From Sphingomonas sp. KRR8 (GTDB taxonomy: Bacteria > Pseudomonadota > Alphaproteobacteria > Sphingomonadales > Sphingomonadaceae): a DNA stretch of 64,000 bases. The stretch spans positions 248,001 through 312,000 of the forward strand of contig NZ_CP097462.1 of the NCBI RefSeq assembly GCF_023559245.1, read 5' to 3'. The translations under genes and the position numbers were made by a program. The notes beneath the pieces were generated by a model that had not been told where the DNA came from, did no database searches, and saw nothing but the letters and a program-made list of their open reading frames with translations. Below, in pieces: positions 34,639-43,592 of this stretch (its first letter is position 1; the number at the start of each line of letters is the position of its first letter).

Positions 34639-35195
34639 TTCTTGTCCAGGAAGCGTTCGAGCTCGGCGACGATGGTTTCCACCACCTCCGCATGGCTGCC
34701 GCCCATGCTCGGCACGCGAATGTGGGCCTGGGCGTATTTGGGGCGGCGTTGTTCCATCAGGCTTTCGAGGATCTGGTCGCGCGGACCCTTGTTGAGCATC
34801 GGGCGGGTTTCCGGACGACGCGCGGTGCGTTCGGCCAGCAGCTCGGTCGGGGCGTCCAGCCAGACGGTGATCGCCCGCTCGTTCAGCAGGCGGCGGGTTT
34901 CCTCGTTGATGTAGGCGCCGCCGCCGGTGGCGATGACCCGCACTCCCCCGTCGATCAGCCGGGCCACCAGCCGGCGTTCGCCATCCCGGAAATCTTCTTC
35001 GCCGTAGCGCTCGAACACCTCGCCGGCGGTGAGGCCCACCGCGTCTTCGATCGCCGCGTCGCTGTCGATGAAAGGCAGGGACAGGCGGCGGGCAAGGCGG
35101 CGGCCGACAGTCGATTTGCCAGCGCCCATCAGCCCGACCAGCACGACGGGCCGGTCGAGGCGGGCGGTCAGACCTGATCCATCGCGCGCACTCAT
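34635..35195 (-). CDS. aroK: Shikimate kinase
   Basis: AroK phosphorylates shikimate at the 3-OH with ATP. The 186-aa protein has Walker A GLMGAGKST at 21-29, the DSDAAIE and GGGAYIN shikimate-binding segments, and the Arg lid RRPETRPML. ATG 35195 fits family length; upstream codons to 35387 lie in the divergent gene and are rejected. It is transcribed ahead of aroB with overlapping stop/start codons. Confidence 0.95.
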   Translation of the reverse strand: MSARDGSGLTARLDRPVVLVGLMGAGKSTVGRRLARRLSLPFIDSDAAIEDAVGLTAGEVFERYGEEDFRDGERRLVARLIDGGVRVIATGGGAYINEETRRLLNERAITVWLDAPTELLAERTARRPETRPMLNKGPRDQILESLMEQRRPKYAQAHIRVPSMGGSHAEVVETIVAELERFLDKK

Positions 35196-35244
35196 GCCGG
35201 ACGGGGCTATACAGGCGTGCGGCGCTTCGGCAAAAGCCCGCCTC

Positions 35245-35406
35245 ATGGCTATCCACAAGCGTCCGCCCCATCCCGCTCGGGGGCCCGTTTTCCTGATCGT
35301 CCTGCTGGTCGTCGTGATCGGCGCGGTGGTCCTGATCGCGCGTAGCGCGCACGAGACGCAGCCCAAGCCAATCGAGGTCGACGTCACCCGTGGCCAGCCG
35401 GCTTAA
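35245..35406 (+). CDS. Small single-pass membrane protein (53 aa)
   Basis: The product begins MAIHKRPPHPARGP, has one strong transmembrane helix (VFLIVLLVVVIGAVVLIA) and a short periplasmic tail ending in VDVTRGQPA. It lies 49 bp from the divergent aroK start and overlaps the next GTG-start gene by 17 bp, so the two are likely co-expressed. No family is recognised. A longer upstream in-frame reading lies within antisense aroK and is rejected. Confidence 0.6.
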   Translation: MAIHKRPPHPARGPVFLIVLLVVVIGAVVLIARSAHETQPKPIEVDVTRGQPA

Positions 35407-37192
35407 CCGCCTCTGGCTGCTGGCCGGCGCCGCCGGAGCAGTCGCACTGGCGCCCGCGCTGGCGCAGGAAGTGATTCTGCCGCCCGGCTTCGGCAATGAG
35501 CCGACGCCGGCGCCGCAGACCAACAGCCAGTCGCCCAGCAGCAATGGCCAGCAATCGAGCATATCGAGGCCCAGCGCTGGCGACAGCGAAGATACCGGCG
35601 AGGGTGGCGACCTGGTCGAGAGCAGCGACCTGACCAATGAGGAGCTGCCCGCGCCTCCGCCACCGGTCGAGATGCCGGACGCGTCGCGCCGCGACCCGCG
35701 GCTGGTCGGCGCGATCGATCCGCAGCGCTGGGGCTATGGCACCAATCCGTGGGGCGGGGCCGACGGCAAGTTCCTGAGCGGGCTGATGCGGCGGCAATCG
35801 ACCCCGTTGCCGTCACGCTGGCTGCAGATTACCTTGCGCAACGCGCTGCTGGCGCGGGCCGAGGCGCCGGCGAATGTGAACGGAGCAGACTGGGCGGCCG
35901 AGCGCGCCTGGCTATTGTTGCGGATGGGCGAGGCCGATGCCGCGCGAATGATCGTCAGCGGGGTCGACGTGGGCGATTACAGTCCCAAGCTGACCCAGGT
36001 GGCGGTGCAGTCCGCGCTGGCCAGCGCCGACCCGTCGGGCCTGTGCCCGCTCAAGAACAAGCTGGGCGGCGCCGACGCGCGAATCGCGCCGCTCGTCCAG
36101 GCCATGTGCGCCTCGCTCGAAGGTGAGGGCGCCACCGCCGCGTCGCAGATCGAGCAGGCCCGTCGGCGGGGACGGATTGGAGGGATCGACCTGACGCTGG
36201 CCGACAAGGTCGTCGGCGCGGGTGAAAACACGGGTCGCGCCGCGACGGTGGAATGGGAGCCGGTCGACGGGCTGACCAGCTGGCGCTTTGGCCTGGCCGC
36301 GGCGACGGGGATGCTGCCGCCGCCGCGGCTGTTCAACGCGACCAGCCCGCAGGTACGGGCCTGGGCGGCGCGTGCGCCCATGCTTGGCGCGGAAGCGCGA
36401 CTGCCGGCGGCGCGGACCGCCGCGGGACTGGGCGTCTTCTCGTCGGCGGCGCTGGTCGACCTGTATTCGCAGATCTACGACGCGACCGATCCGTCTGACC
36501 TTCCCGGAACCGACGCCTTCCGGCTGCGCACGGCGTTCGTCGGCAATACGGTGGACGACCGGCTGGATGCCATGCGCGCGCTGTGGAGAGTGGGCGAGGG
36601 TGAACTGGAGAAAAGCGCGAGTCATGCGCTGCTGGCGCTGGCCGCCACCCGGATCAACCCCAATGCCAAGCTGCAGAAGGAGGCTCCCGACCTCATCGCC
36701 TCCATGCTTGCGGGCGGTTACGATCGGCAGGCGGCGCACTGGGCCGGCGTGCTGGGCGACATGGACGAGGGACCGGGCGACCGGGCCTGGGCGATGCTGG
36801 CGGTGGGTACCGATGCGCGCGGCCTGGACCTCAGCGTCAGCCGCGTCGAGGGCTTCATCGATCGCGACAACAGCCGGGATCGCCAGCGCAGCAAGCTGCT
36901 GGTCGCAGGCCTGGCCGGAACCGGCAAGATCAATGGCGACACGGTCTCGCGGTTGAACGACAAGTATGAGCTTGGTCTTGGGGCGACGTCGGTGTGGACC
37001 CGGCTTGCGGACGGCGCCGGGCAAAGGCGGCAGGCGGGGACGGCCGCGGTGCTGGCCGCGATCGGGCTTCAGTCGCCAAGCTTCACCCGCGTGCCGTCCT
37101 GGCAGTTCTTTCACGCGCTGACCGCACTGCGGATGGCGGGTCTCGACTATAATGCGCGGATGATCGCCGCCGAGGCGCTGGCCCGGACGTGA
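35390..37192 (+). CDS. Large secreted hypothetical protein (600 aa)
   Basis: The GTG start at 35390 gives VASRLNRLWLLAGAAGAVALAPALAQ, a clear signal peptide with cleavage near residue 26. Residues 27-110 are low-complexity (Pro, Gln, Ser, Glu-rich, with PAPPPPVEMP). The rest is Ala- and Leu-rich with repeated helical pairs (AWLLLRMGEADAARMIV, AQLVQAMCASLEG-like), suggesting a helical-repeat or TPR-like solenoid, but no motif names it. Its stop overlaps the recombinase GTG by four bases. A periplasmic role beside the chromosome-segregation recombinase is unexplained. Confidence 0.7.
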   Translation: MASRLNRLWLLAGAAGAVALAPALAQEVILPPGFGNEPTPAPQTNSQSPSSNGQQSSISRPSAGDSEDTGEGGDLVESSDLTNEELPAPPPPVEMPDASRRDPRLVGAIDPQRWGYGTNPWGGADGKFLSGLMRRQSTPLPSRWLQITLRNALLARAEAPANVNGADWAAERAWLLLRMGEADAARMIVSGVDVGDYSPKLTQVAVQSALASADPSGLCPLKNKLGGADARIAPLVQAMCASLEGEGATAASQIEQARRRGRIGGIDLTLADKVVGAGENTGRAATVEWEPVDGLTSWRFGLAAATGMLPPPRLFNATSPQVRAWAARAPMLGAEARLPAARTAAGLGVFSSAALVDLYSQIYDATDPSDLPGTDAFRLRTAFVGNTVDDRLDAMRALWRVGEGELEKSASHALLALAATRINPNAKLQKEAPDLIASMLAGGYDRQAAHWAGVLGDMDEGPGDRAWAMLAVGTDARGLDLSVSRVEGFIDRDNSRDRQRSKLLVAGLAGTGKINGDTVSRLNDKYELGLGATSVWTRLADGAGQRRQAGTAAVLAAIGLQSPSFTRVPSWQFFHALTALRMAGLDYNARMIAAEALART

Positions 37193-38079
37193 GCCCGGAA
37201 GACCGGCAGCTGGTCGACCGCTTCTGCGAGATGCTCGCGGCGGAGGCCGGAGCCGCGCGCAACACCCTGCTTGCTTATCGCGCCGACCTGGCCGCGGCGG
37301 CGGAGACGGTGCCGGACCTTGGCGCCGCCAGCGGCGAGGACCTTGGCAAATTGGGCGAGGCGTGGATGGGGCTGGCGCCCTCGACCGTGTCGCGCCGGGC
37401 GGCGGCGCTTCGTCGCTTTTACGGCTTCCTGCATGACGAGGGGGTGCGAGCCGACGACCCGTCGTCCTCGCTGCCCAGGCCGCAGCTGGTCAGGCCCTTG
37501 CCCCGGATTCTCGAGCCGCACGAAGTGGACGCGATGTTCCATGCCGCCGAAGATCGCGCGGCAAGCGGACAGCCCACGGCGCTGCGCAACCTTGCCCTGC
37601 TGGAGCTGCTCTATGGCTCGGGATTGCGCGCGACGGAGCTCGTCAGCCTGCCGCGCGCGGCGCTGCGTCCCGGGCAGCCGTTCCTGATCCTCAAGGGCAA
37701 GGGCGCCAAGGAGAGGCTGGTGCCAATTTCCGAGCGGGCGCACGGCGCGGTGGCCGCATGGCTGCCGCACGTTCCGGGCAAGGGCCTGTTCCTGTTTCCC
37801 GGCGGCAAGGCGCATCTGAGCCGGGTGCGCTTGTTCCAGATCGTCCGGGCGATGGCAGCGGATGCGGGAATCGCCCCCGAACGGGTCAGCCCGCACGTGC
37901 TGCGCCATGCCTTCGCCACGCATCTGCTGGCCGGCGGCGCCGACCTGCGGGCGCTTCAGGCACTGCTTGGTCATGCCGATATCGCGACCACGCAAATCTA
38001 CACCCACGTCGACAGCGGCCGGCTGGTGGAACTGGTCAACAGGGCGCATCCGCTTGCCACTGACCGCCGCCCGGCTTAG
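37189..38079 (+). CDS. Xer-type site-specific tyrosine recombinase
   Basis: The 296-aa protein has the SAM-like N-terminal core-binding domain ([30 protein letters not shown]) and a catalytic domain with Arg147 (GSGLRATEL), the [11 protein letters not shown]ys region, [12 protein letters not shown] (His236, Arg239), His262 (LLGHADI) and nucleophile Tyr271 (TQIYTHV). The complete pentad and length fit XerC/XerD, which resolve chromosome dimers at dif; XerC versus XerD cannot be assigned. There are no att sites or cargo nearby, so it is a housekeeping enzyme rather than an integrase. It starts in a GTGA overlap. Confidence 0.9.
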   Translation: MSPEDRQLVDRFCEMLAAEAGAARNTLLAYRADLAAAAETVPDLGAASGEDLGKLGEAWMGLAPSTVSRRAAALRRFYGFLHDEGVRADDPSSSLPRPQLVRPLPRILEPHEVDAMFHAAEDRAASGQPTALRNLALLELLYGSGLRATELVSLPRAALRPGQPFLILKGKGAKERLVPISERAHGAVAAWLPHVPGKGLFLFPGGKAHLSRVRLFQIVRAMAADAGIAPERVSPHVLRHAFATHLLAGGADLRALQALLGHADIATTQIYTHVDSGRLVELVNRAHPLATDRRPA

Positions 38080-38092
38080 GCCCCGCGGCGCC

Positions 38093-39034
38093 ATGAAGAC
38101 CTACCTCGATTTTGAAAAGCCGATCGCCGAACTGGAGACCCGTGTCGCCGAATTGCGCGACACGGCGAGCAGCGGTGAGATCGACATCGACGCGGAGATC
38201 GGCCGGCTCGAGACCAAGGCCGAGCGTCTCCTCAAGGACACCTACGCCCGGCTGACCCCGTGGCAGAAGGCGCAGGTCGCCCGCCATGGCGAACGTCCGC
38301 ACTTCAAGGATTATGTCGCCGGGATTACCGACGATTTCCTGCCGCTGGCCGGTGACCGCAATTTCGCCGAGGACCAGGCCATCGTCGGCGGGCTGGCCAC
38401 CATCGAGGGCCGCAAGGTCGTGCTGCTGGGCCATGAGAAGGGCGACGATACCGCCAGCCGGCTCAAGCATAATTTCGGCATGGCCAAGCCCGAGGGCTAT
38501 CGCAAGGCGATCCGCCTGATGCAGCTGGCCGACCGCTTCGGCCTGCCGCTGGTCAGCCTGGTCGACACGCCTGGTGCCTTTCCGGGCGTGCAGGCGGAGG
38601 AGCGCGGGCAGGCCGAGGCGATCGCCCGCTCGACCGAGCAATGCCTGGCGATGGGCGTGCCCGTCGTGGCGGTGATCGTGGGCGAAGGCGGTTCGGGCGG
38701 GGCGGTTGCGATCGCTACTGCCAACCGGGTGCTGATGTTCGAGCATGCGGTCTATTCCGTCATCTCGCCAGAGGGCTGCGCCTCCATCCTGTGGCGAACC
38801 GCGGACAAGGCGGCGGATGCGGCCGAAGCCATGAAGATCACCGCCGGAGACCTCGCCAGCCTGGGCGTGATCGACCGGATCGTTCCCGAGCCGCTGGGTG
38901 GCGCACATCGCGATCCGGCGGCGGCCATCGCCGGGCTCAAGCAGGCGATCGTCGAGGAGCTTGATGGCTTATCGGCCCTTGGACCCGACGAATTGCGGCA
39001 GGCAAGACGCGAAAAGTTCCTCGCCATCGGCTGA
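38093..39034 (+). CDS. accA: Acetyl-CoA carboxylase carboxyltransferase, alpha subunit
   Basis: AccA with AccD transfers CO2 from carboxybiotin to acetyl-CoA, forming malonyl-CoA for fatty acid synthesis. The 313-aa protein has the N-terminal helix [37 protein letters not shown], the crotonase-fold motif [26 protein letters not shown] and [18 protein letters not shown] 38093 is 13 bp past the recombinase stop. fabD-fabG lie 12 kb on. Confidence 0.96.
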   Translation: MKTYLDFEKPIAELETRVAELRDTASSGEIDIDAEIGRLETKAERLLKDTYARLTPWQKAQVARHGERPHFKDYVAGITDDFLPLAGDRNFAEDQAIVGGLATIEGRKVVLLGHEKGDDTASRLKHNFGMAKPEGYRKAIRLMQLADRFGLPLVSLVDTPGAFPGVQAEERGQAEAIARSTEQCLAMGVPVVAVIVGEGGSGGAVAIATANRVLMFEHAVYSVISPEGCASILWRTADKAADAAEAMKITAGDLASLGVIDRIVPEPLGGAHRDPAAAIAGLKQAIVEELDGLSALGPDELRQARREKFLAIG

Positions 39035-39059
39035 CGGGACAGCGCGGAACCGCGCCGAA

Positions 39060-39095
39060 ATTCTCCCGTTCAGAAGCGCGACAGGAACGGAGAAT
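39060..39095 (+). promoter_or_regulatory. Hairpin upstream of the M48 protease gene
   Basis: ATTCTCCCGTTC (39060-39071) can pair with GAACGGAGAAT (39085-39095) with one bulged C; the 3' arm includes GGAG, the only Shine-Dalgarno-like sequence before ATG 39107 though it is 14 bases away. It may be an accA terminator (no T run) or a 5'-UTR structure. Confidence 0.3.
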
Positions 39096-39106
39096 AGATT
39101 TCGCGC

Positions 39107-40585
39107 ATGATCAGGATCAAGAAGAGCTTGCTGTTTCTGACCGCAGCCGCGGTGGCGGTCGCGCCCGGGCTGGGCAGCGCCCAGACCTACGGACGCCAGC
39201 TGCCGGTCCGCTATGTGCAGGAGGCGCAGCGCGACAATGCGGCGCTGATCGCCGAGTTCGGCGGGGCGGAGACAGGGCCGCGCGCGGGCTATGTCGACCA
39301 GGTCGGCCGGCGGATGGCATTGCAGTCGGGCGTCGATCCGCGCTCGTTCCGCTTCACCACCCTGAATTCGGCGGTGGAGAACGCCTTCTCCGTGCCGGGC
39401 GGCTACGTCTACATCACCCGTCAGTTGATGGGGCTGATGAACAACGAGGCCGAGTTGGCCTTCGTGATGGGTCACGAGGTCGGGCATGTTGCCGCCAATC
39501 ACGCGCAGGCCCGCGAGAGAGCGGCATCACGCAACAGCGTCGGCGGAATTCTGGGCGCGATCCTGGGCAGTGTGATCGGTGGCGGCTTTGGCGAGGCCAT
39601 CGGGCAGCTGGCGCAGCAGAGCTCGGCCCTGCGGACGCTGAGCTTCAGCCGGGCGCAGGAATATCAGGCCGACCAGCTGGGCGTCGCTTACCTCACGAGG
39701 GCGGGCTATGATCCGGCCGCGTCGGCCACGATGCTGGCGGCGCTTGCCCGGGCGGATGCGCTTGAACTGCGTGTGCAGGGACGAGACCAGCGGCAGACGC
39801 CAGAGTGGGCGCAGACCCATCCCAACAGCGAGAACCGGGTGGTTCAGGCGGCGCAGCTGGCGCGGTCCACGGGCCGGGCGGGAACGGGCCTCATCAATCG
39901 CGACGCCTTCCTGGCCCAGGTCGACGGCGTGGTCGTCGACGACGATCCGGCACAGGGCATCATCGACGGACGGACCTTCACGCACCCCGACCTTCGGCTG
40001 CAATTCTCGGTGCCGACCGGGTACCTGATGCAGAACGGGACCGACGCGGTCACGATCAGCGGGAGCGCCGGCAAGGCCCAATTCTCGACCGGGCGCTTCA
40101 ATGGCGACCTGCAGGCCTACATGGCGGCGGTGCTGCAGGGGCTGACCGAGGGCAAGGTGCCGCTGCAGGTCATCGATACGAATCGGACAACGATCAACGG
40201 CATTCCGGCCGCCTATGTCGTCGGGCGGGCGCAGACATCGTCGGGCCTGGTCGACGTGAGCGTGTTCGCTTACCAGTTCTCGCCCACGCAGGCCTATCAC
40301 TTCGTCATGCTGACGCAGGGCGGACAGGGCGTCGGAGCATTCGTTCCGATGGTCAATTCGCTGCGGCGGATCAGCGCGGCCGAGGCGGCGCAGATTCGTC
40401 CCAAGGTGATCGACGTGGTCACCGTCCGGCCGGGCGACACGGTGGAGTCGCTGGGCAGCCGGATGGCGTATCGCGATTTCAAGGTCGAGCGATTCGTCTC
40501 GCTCAACGGGCTCGCCGCCAATGCGCGGCTGGTGCCCGGTCAGAAGGTCAAGCTGGTCGTCCTGGGCGCGCGCAGCCGGGCTTGA
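39107..40585 (+). CDS. Periplasmic M48 metalloprotease with C-terminal LysM-like segment
   Basis: The 492-aa protein has a signal peptide (residues 1-25, LFLTAAAVAVAPGLGSAQ), the zinc motif HEVGH at 123-127 and the third ligand Glu185 in SRAQEYQAD, as in BepA/LoiP-type proteases that maintain outer membrane proteins. There is a middle domain of unknown role and a C-terminal stretch (VTVRPGDTVESLGSRMAY...VPGQKVKLV) that resembles LysM, which could target peptidoglycan. Longer than BepA and lacking clear TPRs. Confidence 0.88.
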   Translation: MIRIKKSLLFLTAAAVAVAPGLGSAQTYGRQLPVRYVQEAQRDNAALIAEFGGAETGPRAGYVDQVGRRMALQSGVDPRSFRFTTLNSAVENAFSVPGGYVYITRQLMGLMNNEAELAFVMGHEVGHVAANHAQARERAASRNSVGGILGAILGSVIGGGFGEAIGQLAQQSSALRTLSFSRAQEYQADQLGVAYLTRAGYDPAASATMLAALARADALELRVQGRDQRQTPEWAQTHPNSENRVVQAAQLARSTGRAGTGLINRDAFLAQVDGVVVDDDPAQGIIDGRTFTHPDLRLQFSVPTGYLMQNGTDAVTISGSAGKAQFSTGRFNGDLQAYMAAVLQGLTEGKVPLQVIDTNRTTINGIPAAYVVGRAQTSSGLVDVSVFAYQFSPTQAYHFVMLTQGGQGVGAFVPMVNSLRRISAAEAAQIRPKVIDVVTVRPGDTVESLGSRMAYRDFKVERFVSLNGLAANARLVPGQKVKLVVLGARSRA

Positions 40586-40620
40586 CGATCAGCACGCCAG
40601 CCCTTGAGCGCCTCCGCCGC

Positions 40621-40818
40621 TTACGCGGCGGGGGGCTGCATGGCTGCCGTGATCTTCGTCTGGATGATATCCCACATGCCGCCCGCTCCGCCGCCAAGCG
40701 AGTTGAAGGCGCCAATGCAGGCGACCGCAAGCAAGGCGACGATGAGCCCATATTCGATCGCAGTCGCACCGCGTTCGTCGCGGCGCAGCCTGCGCAACAT
40801 CAATCGGATAGCGCTCAC
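40621..40818 (-). CDS. Flp/Fap-type class IVb pilin
   Basis: The 65-aa prepilin has a short charged leader (MSAIRLMLRRLRRDERG) cut by a TadV/CpaA-type peptidase after Gly17, then ATAIEYGLIVALLAVACIGAF with the conserved Glu at +5 and Tyr at +6. It should form a Tad pilus subunit used in attachment. No tad assembly genes, prepilin peptidase or second pilin lie in this window, so assembly depends on a distant locus. An inverted repeat (CCGCCGC TTAC GCGGCGG) overlaps its stop codon. Confidence 0.88.
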   Translation of the reverse strand: MSAIRLMLRRLRRDERGATAIEYGLIVALLAVACIGAFNSLGGGAGGMWDIIQTKITAAMQPPAA

Positions 40819-40902
40819 GCCACCCTCCTCTGGTCCACGTCCACGGGATCGGGATAGCTCGGCCAGGTTAACAAGATGTGGGGCCGGCAGGTTAGCTGTT
40901 CA

Positions 40903-41658
40903 TTAAGGATGTTCGGCGGCAGCGGGGGTCCAGGCGGAGAAGTGGATGAGCTCAACCGTTTCCACCGTTCCCTGCGCGTCGCCGGCCGAGGCGAAGGCGG
41001 CGCGCGCGGCGCCAAGCGCGGCGCGGGTCAGCGGACGCCGGCTGCGTTGCTTTAGCGCGTTGGTCGCCCCCATCCCACGAAGATCGGCGACGAGATCGTC
41101 AAGCATCCGGTAACGCAGGCGCACGCGATCGACGTCGACCACGGGCAGGTCAAAGCCGGCATCCTGAAGCAGGCCGGCAAACCCGGCGGCGGCGATTCGC
41201 GGATGGACCCGGGGCGCGATGCCGCTGCCCGCGGCTTGATCGGCCGCAAGCATTGCGGCGCGCAGCTGGGGCAGGGTATCGTTTCCCGGGAAGGCGCCAA
41301 CGAACAGCGCCTCGGGCGCGAGCAGGTGCCTGACCACCTGTAGCAGCGACGGCAGCTCAGGCGCGGTGTCGAGCTGGCCGAGCACGATCAGCAGGTCGAG
41401 GCTGCCTGGCGGAAAGGCGGCGAGTTCGTCGAGCGAGGGGGCCAGCAGCAGCTGCTCGGCGACGCCCCCGAGCGGGCCGGTGAGCGACGGATCGGGACAG
41501 CCGATCAGCAGTCCGCGTCCGAACCGCCGCCGGACGATCGCCAGGCGCTCGCCAAGTTCTTCGATCACCCGCTCGGCAAGGAAGGTGCGCGCACCCTGGC
41601 GAACCGCTCGGTCCTGCCGCGCGGAGAGGGCTTGCGGATCGAACAGCGTCTCGGCCAT
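40903..41658 (-). CDS. Methyltransferase-fold protein, BioC/NDUFAF5-like
   Basis: The 251-aa protein starts MAETLFDPQALSARQDRAVRQ and has Rossmann-type features: RGLLIGCPDPSLT as a degenerate SAM loop, SLDLLIVLGQLDTAPELPSLL and LVGAFPGNDTLPQLR-like strands, ending with VELIHFSAWTP. This resembles the alphaproteobacterial proteins annotated as SAM-dependent methyltransferases related to BioC or the complex I factor NDUFAF5. The usual GxGxG is weak, so catalysis is uncertain. ATG 41658 is preferred over 41706, which would run over the ComF start region. Confidence 0.65.
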   Translation of the reverse strand: MAETLFDPQALSARQDRAVRQGARTFLAERVIEELGERLAIVRRRFGRGLLIGCPDPSLTGPLGGVAEQLLLAPSLDELAAFPPGSLDLLIVLGQLDTAPELPSLLQVVRHLLAPEALFVGAFPGNDTLPQLRAAMLAADQAAGSGIAPRVHPRIAAAGFAGLLQDAGFDLPVVDVDRVRLRYRMLDDLVADLRGMGATNALKQRSRRPLTRAALGAARAAFASAGDAQGTVETVELIHFSAWTPAAAEHP

Positions 41659-41698
41659 GGAGGCGCTGTGCCGATCGCGTTCAGGATGGACAAGCCTG

Positions 41699-42433
41699 AT
41701 GATCACTGGCGCCCTGCTTTCCCGGCCACTTCGTTATGCGCTCGACTTCGCGCTCCCGCCGCGCTGCGCCGGGTGCGGCGCGATCGTCGATGAGGTGGGG
41801 CTGTTCTGCACGATCTGCTGGCCCCAGATGGAGTGGCTGGCCGGCGGATGCCAGCGGTGTGGGATCCCGCTTCGCGCAACGGAGGCAGAGACGTGCGCGG
41901 CCTGCCTTGCGGAACCCGGCAAGCTCGACCGGATCCGCGCCGCGGTCGCCTATGACGAGCGCGCCCGACTGCTGGTCCTGCGGCTGAAATATGGGCGGAA
42001 AACCGCGCTGGCAAAGGTAATGGCCGGTTACATGCAGCGGCCGCTGCGGGAGTTCGCGGCCGACGCCTTGCTGATTCCAGTGCCGCTGCATCGAAGCCGC
42101 TTGTGGAGTCGCGGTTTCAACCAGGCGGCGCTGATCGCCGCCGCCCTCGCCAAGGGTTCCGAGCACCGCTCCGATCCGTTCCTCCTTGCAAGGACGCGGC
42201 GGACACCCAAGCTCAAGGGCATGACGGTCGCCGAGCGATGGAGGACGGTGCAGGGCGCATTCGCGCTTCGACCCGGCAAGAGTGTCGAGGGGCGGCACCT
42301 CGTCCTGGTGGACGACGTCTATACCAGTGGAAGCACCGCCGAGGCGTGCGCCCGGTTGCTCAAGCGCAAGGGGGCGGCGAGCGTGTCGCTGTTGGCCTGG
42401 GCGCGGGTGGTGGCTCCGCAGCGCATCGGTTAA
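41699..42433 (+). CDS. ComF family phosphoribosyltransferase-like protein
   Basis: The 244-aa protein has an N-terminal zinc-binding module with four Cys pairs (CAGCG, CTICW, CQRCG, CAACL) followed by a type I PRTase-like domain ending in LVLVDDVYTSGSTAEACA, which binds PRPP-type ligands. ComF homologues serve in DNA uptake (ComFC); no competence genes are near, so a role in transformation is not claimed. ATG 41699 overlaps the promoter region of the divergent methyltransferase gene. Confidence 0.9.
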   Translation: MITGALLSRPLRYALDFALPPRCAGCGAIVDEVGLFCTICWPQMEWLAGGCQRCGIPLRATEAETCAACLAEPGKLDRIRAAVAYDERARLLVLRLKYGRKTALAKVMAGYMQRPLREFAADALLIPVPLHRSRLWSRGFNQAALIAAALAKGSEHRSDPFLLARTRRTPKLKGMTVAERWRTVQGAFALRPGKSVEGRHLVLVDDVYTSGSTAEACARLLKRKGAASVSLLAWARVVAPQRIG

Positions 42434-42471
42434 CGTTGTTGGCGAAACAGAAGTCAGTGAAAGGTGTCAGC

Positions 42472-42726
42472 GTGGCCCGTGTCGAGATGTATTCGAAGAC
42501 CTTCTGTCCTTACTGCAGCCGGGCCAAGGCGCTGCTCGACAGCAAGGGTGTCGCCGCCGAAGAGTATAATATCGACGGCGGCGGGCCGAAGCGCGACGAG
42601 ATGTTGAACCGCTCCGGCCGTATGACCGTGCCGCAGATCTTCATCGATGGGCGCCATGTCGGCGGGTGCGATGACCTGTTCGCGCTGGAGCGGGCCGGCA
42701 AGCTGGACCCGATGCTCCGCGCATGA
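42472..42726 (+). CDS. grxC: Glutaredoxin 3
   Basis: This 84-aa thiol redox protein reduces disulfides with glutathione. It has the dithiol active site FCPYC (Cys12, Cys15), TVPQIFIDG with the cis-Pro, and GGCDD near the C-terminus that binds glutathione. GTG 42472 is preferred since GAAAGG lies seven bases upstream. Its stop overlaps the ATG of the amidase gene (ATGA), which links two glutathione-related functions. Confidence 0.92.
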   Translation: MARVEMYSKTFCPYCSRAKALLDSKGVAAEEYNIDGGGPKRDEMLNRSGRMTVPQIFIDGRHVGGCDDLFALERAGKLDPMLRA

Positions 42727-43556
42727 GCCGGATCGCGCTCCTGCAGGCGCAGACCGGCATCGATCCGGCCCGCAATGCCGCGAACCTCACCGAGGCCGTG
42801 CGGCAGGCGAAGGCGGGCGGCGCGGCGATGCTGTTCACGCCGGAGATGAGTGGCCTGCTCGACAAGGAGCGGGCGCGCGCTTCGGCGCACTGGCGGCTCG
42901 AGGAAGAGGAGCCGGTGCTGGCCGCCGTGCGCGACGCAGCGGCGCGCGAGGGAATGTGGGTCCACCTGGGTAGCCTTGCAGTGCGGAGCGGGGAGGGTGA
43001 ACTGCTCGCCAATCGCGGCTTCGTGATCGATGCGTCCGGCGAGGTCAGGGCCCGCTACGACAAGATCCACCTGTTCGACGTCGACCTGCCGACCGGCGAA
43101 AGCTGGCGCGAATCGGCGGTGTACCGACCGGGTGGCGGGACGGTGATCGTGAAGGGGACGCCGGTCGGCGCGCTTGGCCTGACCATCTGCTACGACCTGC
43201 GCTTCCCGGCGCTGTTCGCCGCGCTGGCCGAGGCGGGAGCGGAGACCATCGCGGTGCCGGCGGCCTTCACCGTGCCGACGGGACAGGCGCATTGGGCGAC
43301 GCTGCTCCGCGCGCGGGCGATCGAGGCCGGCGTGTTCGTCGTCGCGGCCGCGCAGGCCGGCCACCATGAGGACGGACGCACGACCTATGGCCACAGCCTG
43401 GTTGCGGGCCCCTGGGGCGAGCTGTTGCTGGAGATGGACGGCGCGCCGGGCCTTGGCTTCGCCGAGGTGGAGCTCGCCCGCATATCCGAGGTTCGCGGAC
43501 GGGTTCCGGCGCTTTCCCATCGTCGCCCCATCCCGCCGGTGCGCGTCGTCGATTGA
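42723..43556 (+). CDS. Nit1-like carbon-nitrogen hydrolase, probable deaminated glutathione amidase
   Basis: The 277-aa nitrilase-superfamily protein has the catalytic Glu41 (FTPEMSG), Lys114 (RYDKIHLFDVD) and Cys156 (TICYDLRFP). The KIHLFD sequence and length match the Nit1/NitFhit branch, whose known activity is hydrolysis of deaminated glutathione (metabolite repair). Translational coupling to glutaredoxin supports this. YafV-type omega-amidase activity is an alternative. It ends 36 bp before the tRNA-Arg gene. Confidence 0.85.
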   Translation: MSRIALLQAQTGIDPARNAANLTEAVRQAKAGGAAMLFTPEMSGLLDKERARASAHWRLEEEEPVLAAVRDAAAREGMWVHLGSLAVRSGEGELLANRGFVIDASGEVRARYDKIHLFDVDLPTGESWRESAVYRPGGGTVIVKGTPVGALGLTICYDLRFPALFAALAEAGAETIAVPAAFTVPTGQAHWATLLRARAIEAGVFVVAAAQAGHHEDGRTTYGHSLVAGPWGELLLEMDGAPGLGFAEVELARISEVRGRVPALSHRRPIPPVRVVD

Positions 43557-43592
43557 TTCAACGGTAGCCCCTCCTGTAGGGCTGCGCGGCAA

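Noticed and set aside
37189..38079. Tyrosine recombinase as an integrase of a genomic island
   Set aside because: Motifs and length fit Xer; there are no att repeats, cargo or tRNA beside it.
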